From positions 62,001 through 126,000 of the forward strand of contig JAIXMO010000029.1 in assembly GCA_025677825.1 (NCBI GenBank): DNA of 64,000 nucleotides, given 5' to 3'. Origin of the DNA: Helicostylum pulchrum (taxonomy: Eukaryota; Mucoromycota; Mucoromycetes; Mucorales; Mucoraceae). Below are positions 35,214 through 46,984 of this stretch, in pieces. A program made the translations under genes and the position numbers. The notes beneath the pieces are model-generated. The model was not told the origin of the DNA. It worked only from the letters and a program-made list of their open reading frames with translations, and ran no database searches. Numbering within the stretch: position 1 is the first letter of the stretch; every line of letters begins with the position of its first letter.

Positions 35214-36733
35214 ATGCGAATGATAAAAGTATATATTTATTAAAAAATAACTTTTGAAGAAAAAAAAAACTTATTTATTTTGACAGGGTGAATCAGGAGC
35301 TTTAAACTTTGACCAGTTAATGGCACAAGCTACGCAAGTTGCTAAGCAACAAGATGCATCGTTGATGGAAAGAGCACGTCAAAAGCGACGTGAGGAAGAG
35401 GAAAGGCGACGAAGAGAGGAAAAGGAACAAAGAGAAAGAGAGAACGCACAAGCCTTGTTTGAGAAAAAACGCGAATTACAAGAAAAAAAACAAAAATTAT
35501 TAATGGATCAAAGCAAGAAGTCAGGAGTCAAGAGTCGTACCCAAGTAGACAAATCAAAAGTAAATACAACTTCCAGCACAAAATCAACAAGTCAACGTAA
35601 AACTACTACTGTTGCAAGTTTCTTCCCAGAGAAGAAAGTATGTTTAAATATATTACATAAAGCGTATAATATATACATATATACTCATTTTATTTTATTG
35701 TTAGAAACCTGTTCACATGTCGTTTGATGAGTTGATGAAAAAGGCAAAGGAGCAATCAGTAGCAAAAGGAGGAAAAACCGAACCAAAGCAACCTTTACCA
35801 GCAAAGAAATATTCTGCTCACGATTCAAAAACACACTCGAATGATAATACCCCAATCTTATATCATCGATTAAAACGACCTGAAATAGCAAGACCCACAT
35901 CCTCATTCTCATCAATAACAGCTGATGGTCTTTCTGCTAGAGAACGTGGAAAATTATTAATTGCGGAACCACCTAAAAAATTAAATTTACAAAAGAGAGA
36001 TCGTAGAACTATTGCCGATGTTCAAAGAGAGATTCGTCACAGTAAAGGAATTCATTCGGATGAGGAAGCAGATCGTCCAACGAGAACAGATCCTAGGTTA
36101 ATGAGTAAAAGCAGGCCTTTACAAGGAAAAAGTTCTTCTCCTCCGTCACGTAAGAGAATGTTATCACCGACTAGACCTACAAAGAGAGCACTCGAAAGAA
36201 AACCTGTCGCTGGTCCTGCTCCCTTACGTCGTATGCCATTCTCTGGTAGACCTATTGATCCTTCAACACGTAGATCGTTACCTCCTCAAAAAAGAAGATA
36301 TAGAGAAGAAGATGAGGAAGAGGATGAAGAACTCGCTTCATTTATTGTAGATGATGAAGATGAGTATGATGATCCAAGGTATGCCAGAGCTCCTCGCAGA
36401 AACAGTTATTCTGAAGAGATTAGCAAGATATTTAAATACGATAAAAGCAGGTACGTTTTTATGTCTGTATATTTTCATTGCGTAGTTTCTAAATATTCTT
36501 TATACTAGATATGCCAATGATCCTGTTTATTCTGATGATGATATGGAAGCAGATGCTCGTGATGTATTACTTGAAGAAAAGAGAAGGTATGATTTTATAT
36601 TTATATTAAAGAGTGAAACATCCCTCCTTATAAACTTATACATATTAGTGAGCGACTTGCTAAGCGTGAAGATTATCTCGAAGAACAAAGAGAACTTGAA
36701 AGATTAAAGAAGAGAAAGAAGAATAATGCATAA
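35214..36733 (+). CDS. SPT2-like chromatin protein
   Basis: Histone H3-H4 binding protein that works during transcription elongation in the nucleus. Exons 35287-35637, 35705-36450, 36509-36586 and 36649-36733 are well supported; a 15-nt first exon at 35214-35228 (in phase, ending before GTATAT) is proposed and is the weak point. Total 424 residues. The N-terminal part has FDQLMAQA followed by a long Arg/Glu coiled-coil. A second FDELMKKAKE motif occurs at about residue 130. The C-terminal SPT2 domain shows the acidic DEDEYDDPRYA region, EISKIFKYDKSRY, then DDMEADARDVLLEEKRS and a basic helical tail. Highly charged, without membrane segments, as expected of the family. Confidence 0.85.
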
Positions 36734-36903
36734 ATATTGTATGGGTTTACATGTAAATAAAACGAACAAAAAAAAATCAACTCCCTTACCACTTTTTTTT
36801 ATATTTCTTCACCATTCATTTTGTACAACACATCAAACTTATATACATACAAATAAAATACACACGCACTTTTTTTTATTACTATTACATATTGTTTATT
36901 ATT

Positions 36904-38610
36904 TTAGGAAGTACCAGATATTAAGTTTTGTGCTTTAGAAATAACACTTTCAATTTGAGAAGCTAAATGATCTTGGTTCACCAAATATGTTTGAAGTCTC
37001 TCCAGCAGTTCCAATTGTTCCTTTGACGACAAGTTGTTAATTATTAGTGTCAATATAGCACCAACAGATATATTGTGCATCTAAATAAGTATTTGTTTTT
37101 AATAAAAAAAAAACCCCCCCATATAACAAGTAAATCATACCTTGATAAAGCTTTGATAGTACATGAATGAAAATAATCCCATCAAGAATTGACAATCCAT
37201 ACGATCTGTTATACCACCATGACCTGGGATAGTATCGCCAAAGTCCTTGATATTAAATGCCCTTTTAACTCCAGAAGCAAAGAATCCGCCAAAGGGTGCA
37301 ATTAACGAAGCAAAGCAAGACATGACTAATGCGTGTAATTGAATAGGTGCTATCCAAATATGCGTATATTCTTTGCGAAGCTATTATATTCTGCTTTGTT
37401 AGTGAACAGCTGAGGAAAAACAAATATAAAAACTTACCAGGATTTTACCAAGAGTGACCCAAAATTCGGGTAATTTCCAAGGAACAGAAATAAATACAGA
37501 GTTTACAGGATTACATTCGATATTAGACCAAGCTGAAAGGGATAGATCCTAATATATATTTATTTCATTATTGTTATTTTTTCTCAAAAAAAAAAAGAAG
37601 AAGCGGGGAGGGCTATTTCTTACCTTGACTGGACAAATCATATAATTGAACCTCATTAACAAAGTAGCCCACTAATTTTTACAGTACACACATTTAATGT
37701 TACTTTGTTGGTATCATCCGTATCATTTACAAAGACTTACCAATAAACCAAATACCATTGTGCAAATCCAACCACCTAAAAATCCTTCTACAGTCTTTTT
37801 AGGAGAAAGTAATAACAATTGGTTACGACCCCAGAAGAAACCACATACATAGGCAAATATATCGTTACACGCAACTAAAGCAGCAGGTAAAACAAACCAA
37901 ATCAATCCTTCCAGAATATTATCCACGATAAAATGTGCTTGAAACACAATTAAAAAGATGGCCATATGAGTCCATCCGAATTGTGACATTTGTTGTCTGT
38001 ATAAACCCTTTTTCAAATTCAAGACAAAGAATACGAATCCTGTGCAACAATGGTGTTTAATGCAAAAAAATATATTATAGATGTAAAATTAAATACTGTA
38101 CCAATAACATAAAGCATAAAACTGATGAAACGATGATGAGTTGCGAAAGGTAATAAGAAAGCGTCTACCATTACAATCTCTTTAAAGTAATAAATGATGG
38201 ATTCACCATATAAAAAGTATTCGGTTGTAATTAAATAATACCTTTGGAAGATTTAGTACTTGGTTTTTTTTAAAAAAAAAATAACGTTAGATATATTACC
38301 AACTCATAGACTTGAACCACCGCATATTCCCTTTTGCAGAATAATAAGCTATATGAATAACTTCTCTGTAGACAAGTACTGTAATTATCATAACCATAAT
38401 AATGGACCAGATGTAACCGGAAGCAAGGATAAGGAAAAAAATACTAATCATAATGAGCGTTGTAATGGTTCGAATCCACCAATTATGCCACTTCTTGCTC
38501 GCTGGCTCCGCTGCTAAAAGAGTCGTAGCTTCTTCCACTACAGCACCCACTACGTTATTCACGTTCGTTGCGACCGAGTCTTTACTTATATTTCGTTGCT
38601 TAAGTGACAT
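36904..38610 (-). CDS. CDS1: Phosphatidate cytidylyltransferase (CDP-diacylglycerol synthase)
   Basis: Makes CDP-diacylglycerol from phosphatidate and CTP in the ER membrane, feeding phosphatidylinositol, phosphatidylserine and cardiolipin synthesis. Seven exons on the minus strand: 38300-38610, 38102-38241, 37741-38039, 37624-37671, 37438-37548, 37141-37380, 36904-37080; phases agree at every junction, giving 441 residues, close to yeast Cds1 (457). Several membrane helices are visible. Hallmarks are [30 protein letters not shown] and, in the sixth exon, the CDS signature: [20 protein letters not shown] followed by GITDRMDCQ, with its conserved Lys-Asp and the Asp-Arg-Asp. A 16-codon exon (37624-37671) carries the ICPVK piece typical of eukaryotic enzymes. 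It starts away from the small-gene region upstream. Confidence 0.95.
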
Positions 38611-40164
38611 ATAATTTGGTATAGTTTTTTGTTTAGAAAAGAGCAGAGAGAGAAGACTTTTTTTTTGTGTAAAGTGTTTCAAAACTAAAAAAAACGTCAC
38701 GTATGATGTATTGGGTTTGTTCCATAATGACATATGCACTACTTACTTTAGTATGTAATCCTTTGGTGGATACTTAAAAAATGACGTTTTGCGGGTAAAA
38801 TATCTTTTTTTTTCTCGGCTAAGTCATAAAATCTTTCTGAATCAATTCTGGCTTCAGGCTGTACTTATCTGGTCAACATGTAACGATATACCCATTATTG
38901 AAACATTTGGGAGAAATGAAAAAGAAAAAGATCGACAACTGGCTTTTAAAAAAAAAGGCTTTACTCTGGGAGGTGTTGGGTGTAATACAGCAAACGCGAA
39001 CTTATCAAAAACTATCTAGTTATGTATCGTGATTCCTCACTTAAAGATAGTAATGCAGACTATGTCATTGTGACATAAATATGTACAAATGGAAAAGGAA
39101 AGAGCCAAAAAAGCAATTTTTTATTCACGCCCAAACATTAGCCTAACTTTAAAAAGGATAACCAGAGCCTTCTTTCGAAGTTACTAACAAAACCAATTGC
39201 ATGAATCCTTCCAAGTTTAAAGAGGATTGAATCATTTGAAAAAAGATAAACAGCATTTAAAAAAAAAATGTTAAGGTGGTTGGCAAAAATGCTACAGCGT
39301 TTTTTTTTTGAACTTCCTCGCGAAAAACAAGTGTATTTTTTTGTATTAAATCACGTTATTTCGAAAAGCAATAATACGTATGATTTTCTGACCAACCAAA
39401 ATCCATCCGGTCCGATGGAAGCTAACGAGACGCATCCAAAAAGAAGGTTCAAATCCTCTGTACCAAAAACGCGACCTTCCAAGAAGTCGCGTTTATGCTT
39501 GATAAACCGAATCCCTGGGACCTGATACCGACATTTCTAATATTTGAAATCAAGGCCCCGAGCTCCACTGTGAAAGGCGATTTGTTTAAAATTTCTGTGG
39601 AGTTGCAGTTAATGATAAACCGTTTAATACTCAATATGGAGCTATCGGACAAGGATTTAATTATGATGTCTATTATAGGGTGGAACTGATTGCTCCTTCG
39701 TTGTATTTATTGGTCAAAGTAGGATCATTTTAGTTATAAGCATCATATATAAAGGATGGCTTTGATACTTCTTTACGGCATAGGGAAATATGTTAAAACT
39801 AACAAAGCTTGCAAATAAAGCGCTCGTATCGCTTATAAACAATCAACAATAACAATGACAAGCTCATATGATAATCAAGATCGATGGTCCCCTATCTTTG
39901 TTTTCTAAAAACCTTAATCATAATGAATTGCTGTTTTACTTTGTTTTTAAATACCTTTGTATTCTTTGCTTTTAATCATTGTCTCATAAACGAAAATAAA
40001 AGTATCAATTGTATGTATCAATCATAAAAGACGGAATAATACCGTCATTATAAGTCGTTAGTATATATAGTAGCGAACTGTTTCTCAAACATAAATATAC
40101 TCTAACATAACCGTATATTCTATTATCCCCTTTTACCGACTTTCAAAGAAAAAAAAATATAATT
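38611..40164. other. Intergenic, contains a decayed coding remnant
   Basis: Holds the CDS1 promoter at its left end, the decayed frame and dispersed repeat at 39217-39740, and at its right end the promoter of the small gene at 40165 (TATATATAG at about 40063). No other gene is supportable. Confidence 0.5.
39217..39740 (+). pseudogene. Decayed multicopy gene remnant
   Basis: An ATG at 39268 opens an 85-codon frame (LQRFFFELPREKQVYFFVL and a basic RRFKSSVPKTRPSKKSR piece). After a stop, the sense continues in another frame with FEIKAPSSTVKGDLFKISVE and, after a further shift near 39620, with a GFNYDVYYRVELIAPSLYLL piece before a stop near 39735. Three successive frames with protein-like content point to one gene broken by indels. 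The 5' part (39217-39430) also exists in decayed, inverted form at 30700-30912, so this was probably a multicopy, lineage-specific or mobile gene. No family is named with confidence. Confidence 0.45.
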
Positions 40165-40448
40165 ATGAACGACTCAACAGAGAAAATGAACATGTTGCAA
40201 CTATCAACCGGAAGATATGTGGAAGAGGTTATGATGCACTTTTCCGGAAAGCGCAATTTAGAACAGTAAGTTTATCTAAATTTTAACTGAATTTTTATGT
40301 ACTGAATCTTTTATACTCTTTCTTTTTCGGTCCCATTAGATCTTTACTCATGGATGCTAATGACGAAGAATATCTGGAGTACTTCTCGGAAGCAGAATTA
40401 GAAGAAATCAGAAATATCAGTCCGTATTATTCGAAGATCTTTAAATAA
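40165..40448 (+). CDS. Unassigned 69-residue protein, lineage-specific type
   Basis: Two short exons, 40165-40265 and 40340-40448, joined by a clean GT-AG intron (75 nt), give 69 residues. The sequence has a compact start LSTGRYVEEVMMHFSGKRNL, then DANDEEYLEYFSEAELEEI. The pattern (a G-R-Y/H-V-E block, then D-x-x-D-x-x-Y and an acidic helix) resembles, from general memory of the group, the N-terminal part of a family expanded in Mucorales genomes; this link is tentative. A TATATATAG box lies about 100 bp before the ATG. The stop follows a helix cleanly. If the family is correctly guessed, this copy is short. The next small gene begins 460 bp downstream. Confidence 0.6.
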
Positions 40449-40911
40449 ATACATATTTAAAAAAAGGGGGAACCATTTACTCCTTAATTCACCACTCATT
40501 AATTGTTTTTGTTATATTGTTCCTGTTTTAAATTTTTCATCATAGAGCTCTGGATTCATAATGATTTCATAGAGGCAGTCAAGTTAACAAAACAAAAAAA
40601 CTGCGAATACTTTCGCTTGCTCTTTTTTTTTACAGTTACTCTAGTCTTGACATACCTTGTATCAAAGTTTGAATTATACTGACGTTATGGAGAGGTAGAC
40701 AAAGAAATGAAAGTGAAAATATGTATAAAGATAAGAAAAGTAAAGGAAAAAAGAAAACGGAAAGTTTCTAATTTGTATTACTTTCCTTTTTTTCACGATT
40801 TGTTTACTTTAATAAAAATGAATTTACAGCATTTTTTATTTTATTATCCTCATCGTTATACACCTACTTAAGCTACTCGGTACATCCCTCTCACCCACAT
40901 TAACCCAATAT
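40449..40911. other. Intergenic spacer between two small genes
   Basis: AT-rich. A weak repeated phrase, GTCTAATTTTTACTACTTTC and GTTTCTAATTTGTATTACTTTC, is seen at about 40965 and 40762; both are followed by TTTTTT and ATTTGTTT. This suggests a small tandem duplication of about 205 bp around here. Confidence 0.35.
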
Positions 40912-41441
40912 ATGAGAATACTAGAGTAAGTGTAAAAAAGCAATTAAAAAGACAAAAGAGAAAGTAGGTCTAATTTTTACTACTTTCTTTTTTTGCATAA
41001 TTTGTTTCTTGTATGAAACAAGTGTAGAACAATAGGTGTAAATAAAAATGATTAAATAGATCACATCAGTAAAAATCGACAATATAATCTTTAAACAAAG
41101 AATTGGATCTTTTTAGACAACAGGAATGGAAGACCATATCGGATAATACTTTGTCCGATATATTATGCACTTTAGAAAATAAGCATCGGGAGGTAGTTGA
41201 ACAGTTGGGTACGATACAAATCAGTCTAGAGGAAAAAGAAAAAGAGGACTTGGTTAGGCAAGAAAATTATCAAGTTCTACACGTTGCTCATGTGAGTTAC
41301 TTCTATATCTTTTTGATGCTTAAAAAAATATGCTCTAAAACTTTATTATTTAGACACAAATGGAGACTGAATTAAATGCATCGAAAATGAGAGAAAATCA
41401 TTTAAAGACTATAAACAAGACATTAAGAGATGAAGTATGAA
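40912..41441 (+). CDS. Unassigned small coiled-coil protein, possibly degenerate
   Basis: A 14-nt first exon at 40912-40925 (MRIL) joins in phase to 41117-41291 and then 41354-41441, ending DEV-stop, for about 92 residues. The middle is a predicted coiled coil with heptad-like spacing (SDILCTLENKHREVVEQLG and ISLEEKEKEDLVRQENYQ). GTATGA at the last codons could instead act as a donor: a further coding-like exon (AQLVPILSTLSQYSNDKKL) lies at 41586-41677 and could be reached through a small exon near 41515-41531. The 191-nt first intron is long for this window. The gene may be a real small protein, or a shortened copy of something larger. Confidence 0.45.
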
Positions 41442-41677
41442 AAGTGAATAAAGTACAAGAATAAACTGTCAATATTGAATATCTTCGTAATGTCACGATT
41501 AATTTTTTAGAAAAGAGGAATACCAGAGTAAGTCTTTATTAGTATATTCTACCTTCTTTTTGTTTTACTTACTATATAAAATAGGCTCAATTAGTACCAA
41601 TTTTATCGACATTATCACAGTATTCTAATGATAAAAAATTGAAACTAAGTAAACTTAATAGGAACAAAGTAACTTGA

Positions 41678-42293
41678 TTTTTTATTTTTATTTTCACCGA
41701 ATTATTGAATTGTCTTATGAGTTCCAGTGAGGGTCAAATAAGAGTTATAACGGAAACTAAAAAGTAGATGGGGTTGCATTGCATATAAATATCTATTGTC
41801 ATGCACGTGTGGGATGTGCTGTAATTAGGAAATATGGTGTCAAAAGGCATATTTTCCTTTAAACAAACTCATCTATTGTCTGTATTAGAAAATAGTAAAC
41901 CCTAGAATATTAATCGTTATGCGGTTTCTGGTGTTTAATAGATACGTCTATTAGCGTCATTTCTTAAATAACACAAGTTTTCATATAGTCAACGAGCAAC
42001 CTTTTCTTTGGTAAAAAATATTGTCTTGCTGTTGTCAGTATGAAAAAATAACGCAGCTTGATTTCGAGCTAAGTACTACACAAACAATAAATCAGTGAAG
42101 AATAAATCCAGTTTGGCGATGGTTTTGTTAAAAGCTTGAATTAGACGATAAATCATCTTTTTAAAAAAAAGGCGGCGAGTTCCCTAGAAAAAAAGTGGTC
42201 GATGACAACAATAAGATAACCTGTAATAATCAACAATATAAAAAGCTCCAGACGGAAAAAAGAGAAAGCTATTTACTCTCTTTATCAAACAAA
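41678..42293. other. Intergenic before the zinc-finger gene
   Basis: AT-rich DNA; no supportable gene or repeat was found. Confidence 0.5.
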
Positions 42294-43604
42294 ATGAGCC
42301 AAGACAACGAATTCGGAAGTAATTCATCTAAAGTATTCGGACCTAAAACTGAAATCTGCACGAAAGGAGAAAATGATGAAAACAAAGAACTCGAAAACAA
42401 CCCACCTGCGTGTAATTTCGAGGGAGATATATCAGAATCCGAAACCAATATTAAACAAGAAAATGATGAATGCAAAGATTTTTTTAAAGGTTTACTATTT
42501 TCGGCAGCCAAAACTGAATCGTTTTCTTTAGAAGCAAGCGTCCAGGATGAACCATCTTCTTTAGAACCAAGCGCACAAGCTGAGCCGTCTTCTTTAGAAA
42601 CAAGCAATCTCATTGAATTGTCTTCTTCAGAAACAAACACCCAAGATGAACCATCTTCTGTAGAAACAAGCGAAAGTGAAAATAGTGCCGCTACTGATAA
42701 TCTGCCAAGTAAGTGTTAAATAATTATCTATATAGCCTGAAACTCATTATATATGAATATATAGCTTTATCGGAACACATAAGAAAAAGACACTGTTATA
42801 TATGTAATATTACTTTTGGAACATTGAGCAGTTACACTGACCACGAATTACATTCTCATATAACGAACGAGACGCCCATTATTGACGTAGAAACATTTTG
42901 CTGTAATATATGCAGTAAAATCTATCCTACCATCTCTAAATATCGAAGACACATGTCAAATCAAAATAATACACATGTTCCATTTTCCAAAGCTTCTTAT
43001 AATTCAACAAACTATTTTCGAAATCTAATACCTGAAATTAATATGCTAACCCTGTATTGCAATGCCTGTAACGGCAGATATAAAACCAAGAGTGCTTATA
43101 TACAACATTTAATTTTATGCCATGAAATCAAGCTAAAAGATATTTTTCCTGGATATCTCTCACATACGAATAAATCGTTACTGGACCCTGATGATCCGGA
43201 TTTTTACTGCTTTGTCTGCAAAAAAAACTTTTTCTACAAAAACAGCTTACGTAAATCACTTGACGAAATACCATAGTAGCGAATTACCAGAGCTTCAGCA
43301 TGGGGCTGATTGTACTAACCCTCCTAGCGCCAGTGATATACAATCTAAATTATATTGCGCTGACTGCAATAAACTATTCTTCTCAAAAACGTTATGTACA
43401 CTGCATACGACTAAAATTCACGGTAATCGTCGTGAAAAGCAGACACCGACTACCGATAAAACAAGAAATTATTGTATGGCCTGTGAAAATCAATTCAGAT
43501 CGAAAACCTTGTTTAGGCTGCACTTTTCCAGAGTTCATCTACTGGGATTGCCCATCTTTCTCCCAAATAATTTACGGCAACCACTCGAATCCCAAAACAG
43601 ATAA
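42294..43604 (+). pseudogene. C2H2 zinc-finger protein with frameshift in finger 4
   Basis: Exon 1 (42294-42708) encodes an acidic Ser/Glu-rich region with 13-14-residue imperfect repeats around DEPSSLE. A 56-nt intron follows (42709-42764). Exon 2 codes C2H2-type fingers: CYICNITFG...H, CCNICSKIYP...H, YCNACNGRYK...H. At finger four the frame is lost in an A8 run at 43220-43227: the upstream frame gives CFVCKK and then stops at 43276, while the next frame gives TAYVNHLTKYH and two further fingers (YCADCNKLFF, YCMACENQFR) to a stop at 43604. Dropping one A would restore continuous fingers. It may be a recent pseudogene, a base-calling error in the homopolymer, or a slippage site. Likely a DNA- or RNA-binding protein of lineage-specific type. 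Confidence 0.7.
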
Positions 43605-44063
43605 AGTTAATCTATTAAAACTGCTCTTAAAAAGTACTTAATAAAAATACAAAAAAAAAAAGGTGTGGAAACTTTAAGTTGAGATTGGGGGTAGAAAACA
43701 AGCCCTATTATTGGCTTGAACCTAATTCATTTTGCATTCTCTCGCATTGACCCTTCTTGACAAGGAAAAGACGTCAAAAGCAAACATATTATATATATAT
43801 ATATAACTAAACAGAAAACTTGGTAAAATGCTCTACATCGCTATATATGAATATATATATGTGCATTTTTTTTTTTTTTTTTTTTTGGTTCATGTGAAAG
43901 CTTTCAATTTTGCTGCTATTTCGTTATACCCCCCTAATTTGACATACAGTTATTTTTCTTTGTTTTAATTCGTGAATTTTTCTCGTTTCGTCAACAAAAA
44001 TCGCCACAGTTGTTTATTTCCCTCTCTCTATCTCTTTATTTTCTTCCAGAACCAACTATCAAT
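43605..44063. other. Intergenic with poly-T tract
   Basis: Contains a TA-repeat (43790-43805, 43845-43860) and a poly-T tract (about 43867-43887), followed by a pyrimidine-rich leader up to the next ATG. Confidence 0.5.
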
Positions 44064-45793
44064 ATGTCTAAAAACAAAGGAAATAACAAGCCTACTGTTG
44101 CTACTCTTTCCCCCAACAAAAAAGGAAACCAAGTACAGACAAACAAAAGTTCAAATAATAAACCAAGTGGTTTAAAAAATATTTCTAATGCTACTCATGT
44201 AATGAATAATAAAAAGGTAAATGAGCCAAAAGGTAAATGAGCCAAAAGGTTAATTCTAATACTTCACCAAAAAAAAAAAAGGTCGCCTCTACCGAAAAGG
44301 CAATACCTTCTTCAAAGGTTCAAAAGACACCTTCTGCCAAGAATCAAAAAGAGGCAGCCTCAACCTCTATCAAAAATCAAAAAGAGGCACTTTCAACCTC
44401 TGTCAAGAGCCAGATAGTACCTTCTGTCAAAAACCAACAAGTTCTTACTGCATCCCAAAAAGTGCTTGCTACAGTGCAAAAAGTACTTGCTACCAAAATT
44501 TATTCTACTCCTCCCATCAAGAGCCAAAAAGTGCCTTCTTCCAAGGCGAATTCTACTATTACCAAGAGCCAAAAGTTACTTTCTAAAACCCAAAAGGCAC
44601 ATTCTAAAGTCCAAAAATCTGTTTCTAGCAAGAAAAAAATACCTTCTACTTCAGTCAAGAACCAAAAAGAAACAGTTATTACCAAAGGTCAAAAAGAATC
44701 ATCTTCTGGTACTGCCAAGAACCAAGCACCTTCCACTACTACCAGCCGCCCAGAAGCCCCTCCTACTGTTACTCGTGTTGCGAAGTTACTTACTGAGTCT
44801 GCCACTTTACCAAGTGCCGCTACTTTCAAAGTTTCTACTTGTACTCCTAGGCCTGTAAAACCTCGAACCCCATTATCAGAATTAACTGGATATATAACTG
44901 TCCCACATTATGCTTTCTATGGTTCGCCATACAGTAGCGCATGGATGTTTAGAAACAGGGCATCTTGTATCAATTCTGTAAAAGGCAAGGATCCGTACAG
45001 CTTGAAAGGAGCAAGCTTTGGCATCTTACCTCATTTCAGAAGCGTAAAGAGAAAGCGTAAAAGTTCCAAAGACCGTGTTAATGATGATATGTATGATAGC
45101 GATGACAGCGATGACAGCGAAGATAGTAATTATAATGATGAATTTCATGGTAATGGTAAAGCTATAGCCAACGGTTCTCCTTTGAGAGAGTATTTTTTAC
45201 CTGCTTCTCGATATGTTTTCCCAGTCAAACGAATGCATGTGTCTGTTGAAGAATTCGTTCCTAGCAGTAATACGGACAAAGATGTCAACGTACTGGATAT
45301 CGAAATGGACACAAACGTGGATACCAACAAGGATATCAAGGGGAATATTAAGGAGGGTATGAAAAAGGAAATGCAGAAGCATGACGACCTCATCGAACTT
45401 ACACCCCCACCACCACCTCTATTCAGTCAACAATTGACTTTCAAAAAACATATCTTGGAACAACCAACTGATCAGCAAGAGGATCCACATTGTGGTACTA
45501 AACTACAGTTACGACCTTCCTCCGTACAAGCCGAGATTGATAGTGAACTGGAAGTCCTTGCGGAAAAAGAAAAAGTGAGGTTGGAAAACTTGCAAATTTC
45601 CAAATGGATGGCCAGAAAAGAAAACAAAACAAGAAGGACGGATCTTCGCACGTTTGAATTGAGAGAAAAGGCTGAGGAGAGAAAGAGAAGCCAAGAGATA
45701 GAGGAACAATGTAAGAAGAAGAAGAAGCAAGAAGCTAAAAAAAGAAATAAGGCCAGGAAAAGAGAAAGAAGAAACAAGAAGATGAAATATTAA
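44064..45793 (+). CDS. Unassigned basic repeat protein (KNQK-type repeats)
   Basis: Exon 1 (44064-44216) and exon 2 (44282-45793) are joined in phase by a 65-nt intron with branch-like TTCTAATAC and a poly-A-rich acceptor, giving 554 residues. Residues 1-230 are Lys/Ser/Thr-rich with about a dozen degenerate units of the KNQKxxxST / SQKVxxT type. A compact, possibly folded part follows (YITVPHYAFYGSPYSSAWMF, then SLKGASFGILPHF), then a basic KRKRKSSKDR nuclear-signal-like piece, an acidic DSDDSDDSEDS run, and a C-terminal charged coiled coil ending in a Lys/Arg-rich tail. Overall strongly basic: a nuclear or nucleolar protein is likely, but no family is recognised. The intron holds a 16-bp tandem duplication. 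Confidence 0.75.
44217..44248 (+). repeat. 16-bp tandem duplication within an intron
   Basis: GTAAATGAGCCAAAAG occurs twice in a row at the very start of the intron, each unit beginning GT and ending AG. The duplicated GTAAAT gives two identical potential donor sites 16 nt apart. Only use of the first keeps the frame open across the intron; use of the second would shift it. Confidence 0.8.
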
Positions 45794-46984
45794 GTTTAAA
45801 ATAAAAAAGTTACAAACCGTCTCTACTTTTTTCTTAATAAAATTTTATAAATAAAATGCGCAAGTATTACAGATACGACGCAATTTTTTCCATCAGGAAT
45901 AGGTATCTTTTTTTTAAATGCAAAGTTATTGAATGCTGGCTTGCCGGTCTGCTTAAATTAAGGTTCGCAATAGAGCTTGACGATCAGACATCCTTTAAAT
46001 AAAAAGCAAGGACTATTTTTGCTGACTTGGGCGAATAAACAAGAAAAACAGACTGGATACGGGCACACTAAGAATAGACATAACAGCCTATCCATTCTTT
46101 TTTTTTTTAAAAAAAAAAGACGTGCCTTGGTTAAACACATTTAAAAGAAAAGGAATGTGCAAAATTTATAACTTTTGTCGACTAGATTTTCTAGTTCAAA
46201 GTTGTAGTATAAGATTAGAAGACTCATTATAAAAAAAACTAGTTTTTAATAACTTGGTTTTAAAAGAGCTGCTAAATAACAACTCAAGGTTGGATTATTT
46301 TTCATTTTCATTATTTACAACAACAAAAAAAAGACTTGTCATTGGAACGTAAAAGACATAAGAGACTGATCGCATCTCCCCCAAACAGCCGGCCGAACCA
46401 TAAGGAAATGTTACTTAAACTTCCAAGGACGCGTCTAGGTCTTTGTAATACTAAATTTACATTTAGGGCCCAAAATAAACCAAGAAACAAGGATATGTAA
46501 TAGAAATAAAAGAAGTTCTAAAATCAGCACAAAATTAAAAAAGTGATGGACCAAGTCCTTTTAGAAGATTGTGTTTGTCCAAATATCAAGCTGGTCGGCG
46601 CTAATATCTGATCCAAAAAGATTAGAGAACTTGAACGGGCAAAGCTGCATACTTCCCGAGCGTGACGAAATACCCCGTTTCACGAATATTTTTGAGTGAA
46701 GAAAAGAAAGAAACAAATCAAAACCGTTTCTCTACTTTTTTATAAGTTTTTTTCCCAGGCGTGACTATGAATTCATTTAGTGTAACCCCATACGCCTGTT
46801 CTCGTTTTTTAAAAAAATACATGCAAAAAAAAAACACTTTCAGATATTCTTCAACAGACCGTAATACCATACACATATCGGGGCCCTTTTTTTTTTACTT
46901 TATAAAGGTACGTGAAAAAGTAATACACCATGCTTTCTTTTTTGAGCGTAAATAGAACTCGTACCCAGAATCTAACAAAGTGTT

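Noticed and set aside
38466..38478. GGTTCGAATCC, a perfect T-loop-like string
   Set aside because: It lies inside the first coding exon of CDS1 on the minus strand and has no cloverleaf partner arms.
39441..39460. GGTTCAAATCC, a tRNA T-arm-like string
   Set aside because: No acceptor stem, D-arm or anticodon arm can be folded around it, and it lies in a decayed protein frame.
44237..44281. Separate gene starting at the ATG at 44237
   Set aside because: The ATG lies inside a 65-nt intron; splicing 44216 to 44282 joins two open exons in phase, so one gene explains both.
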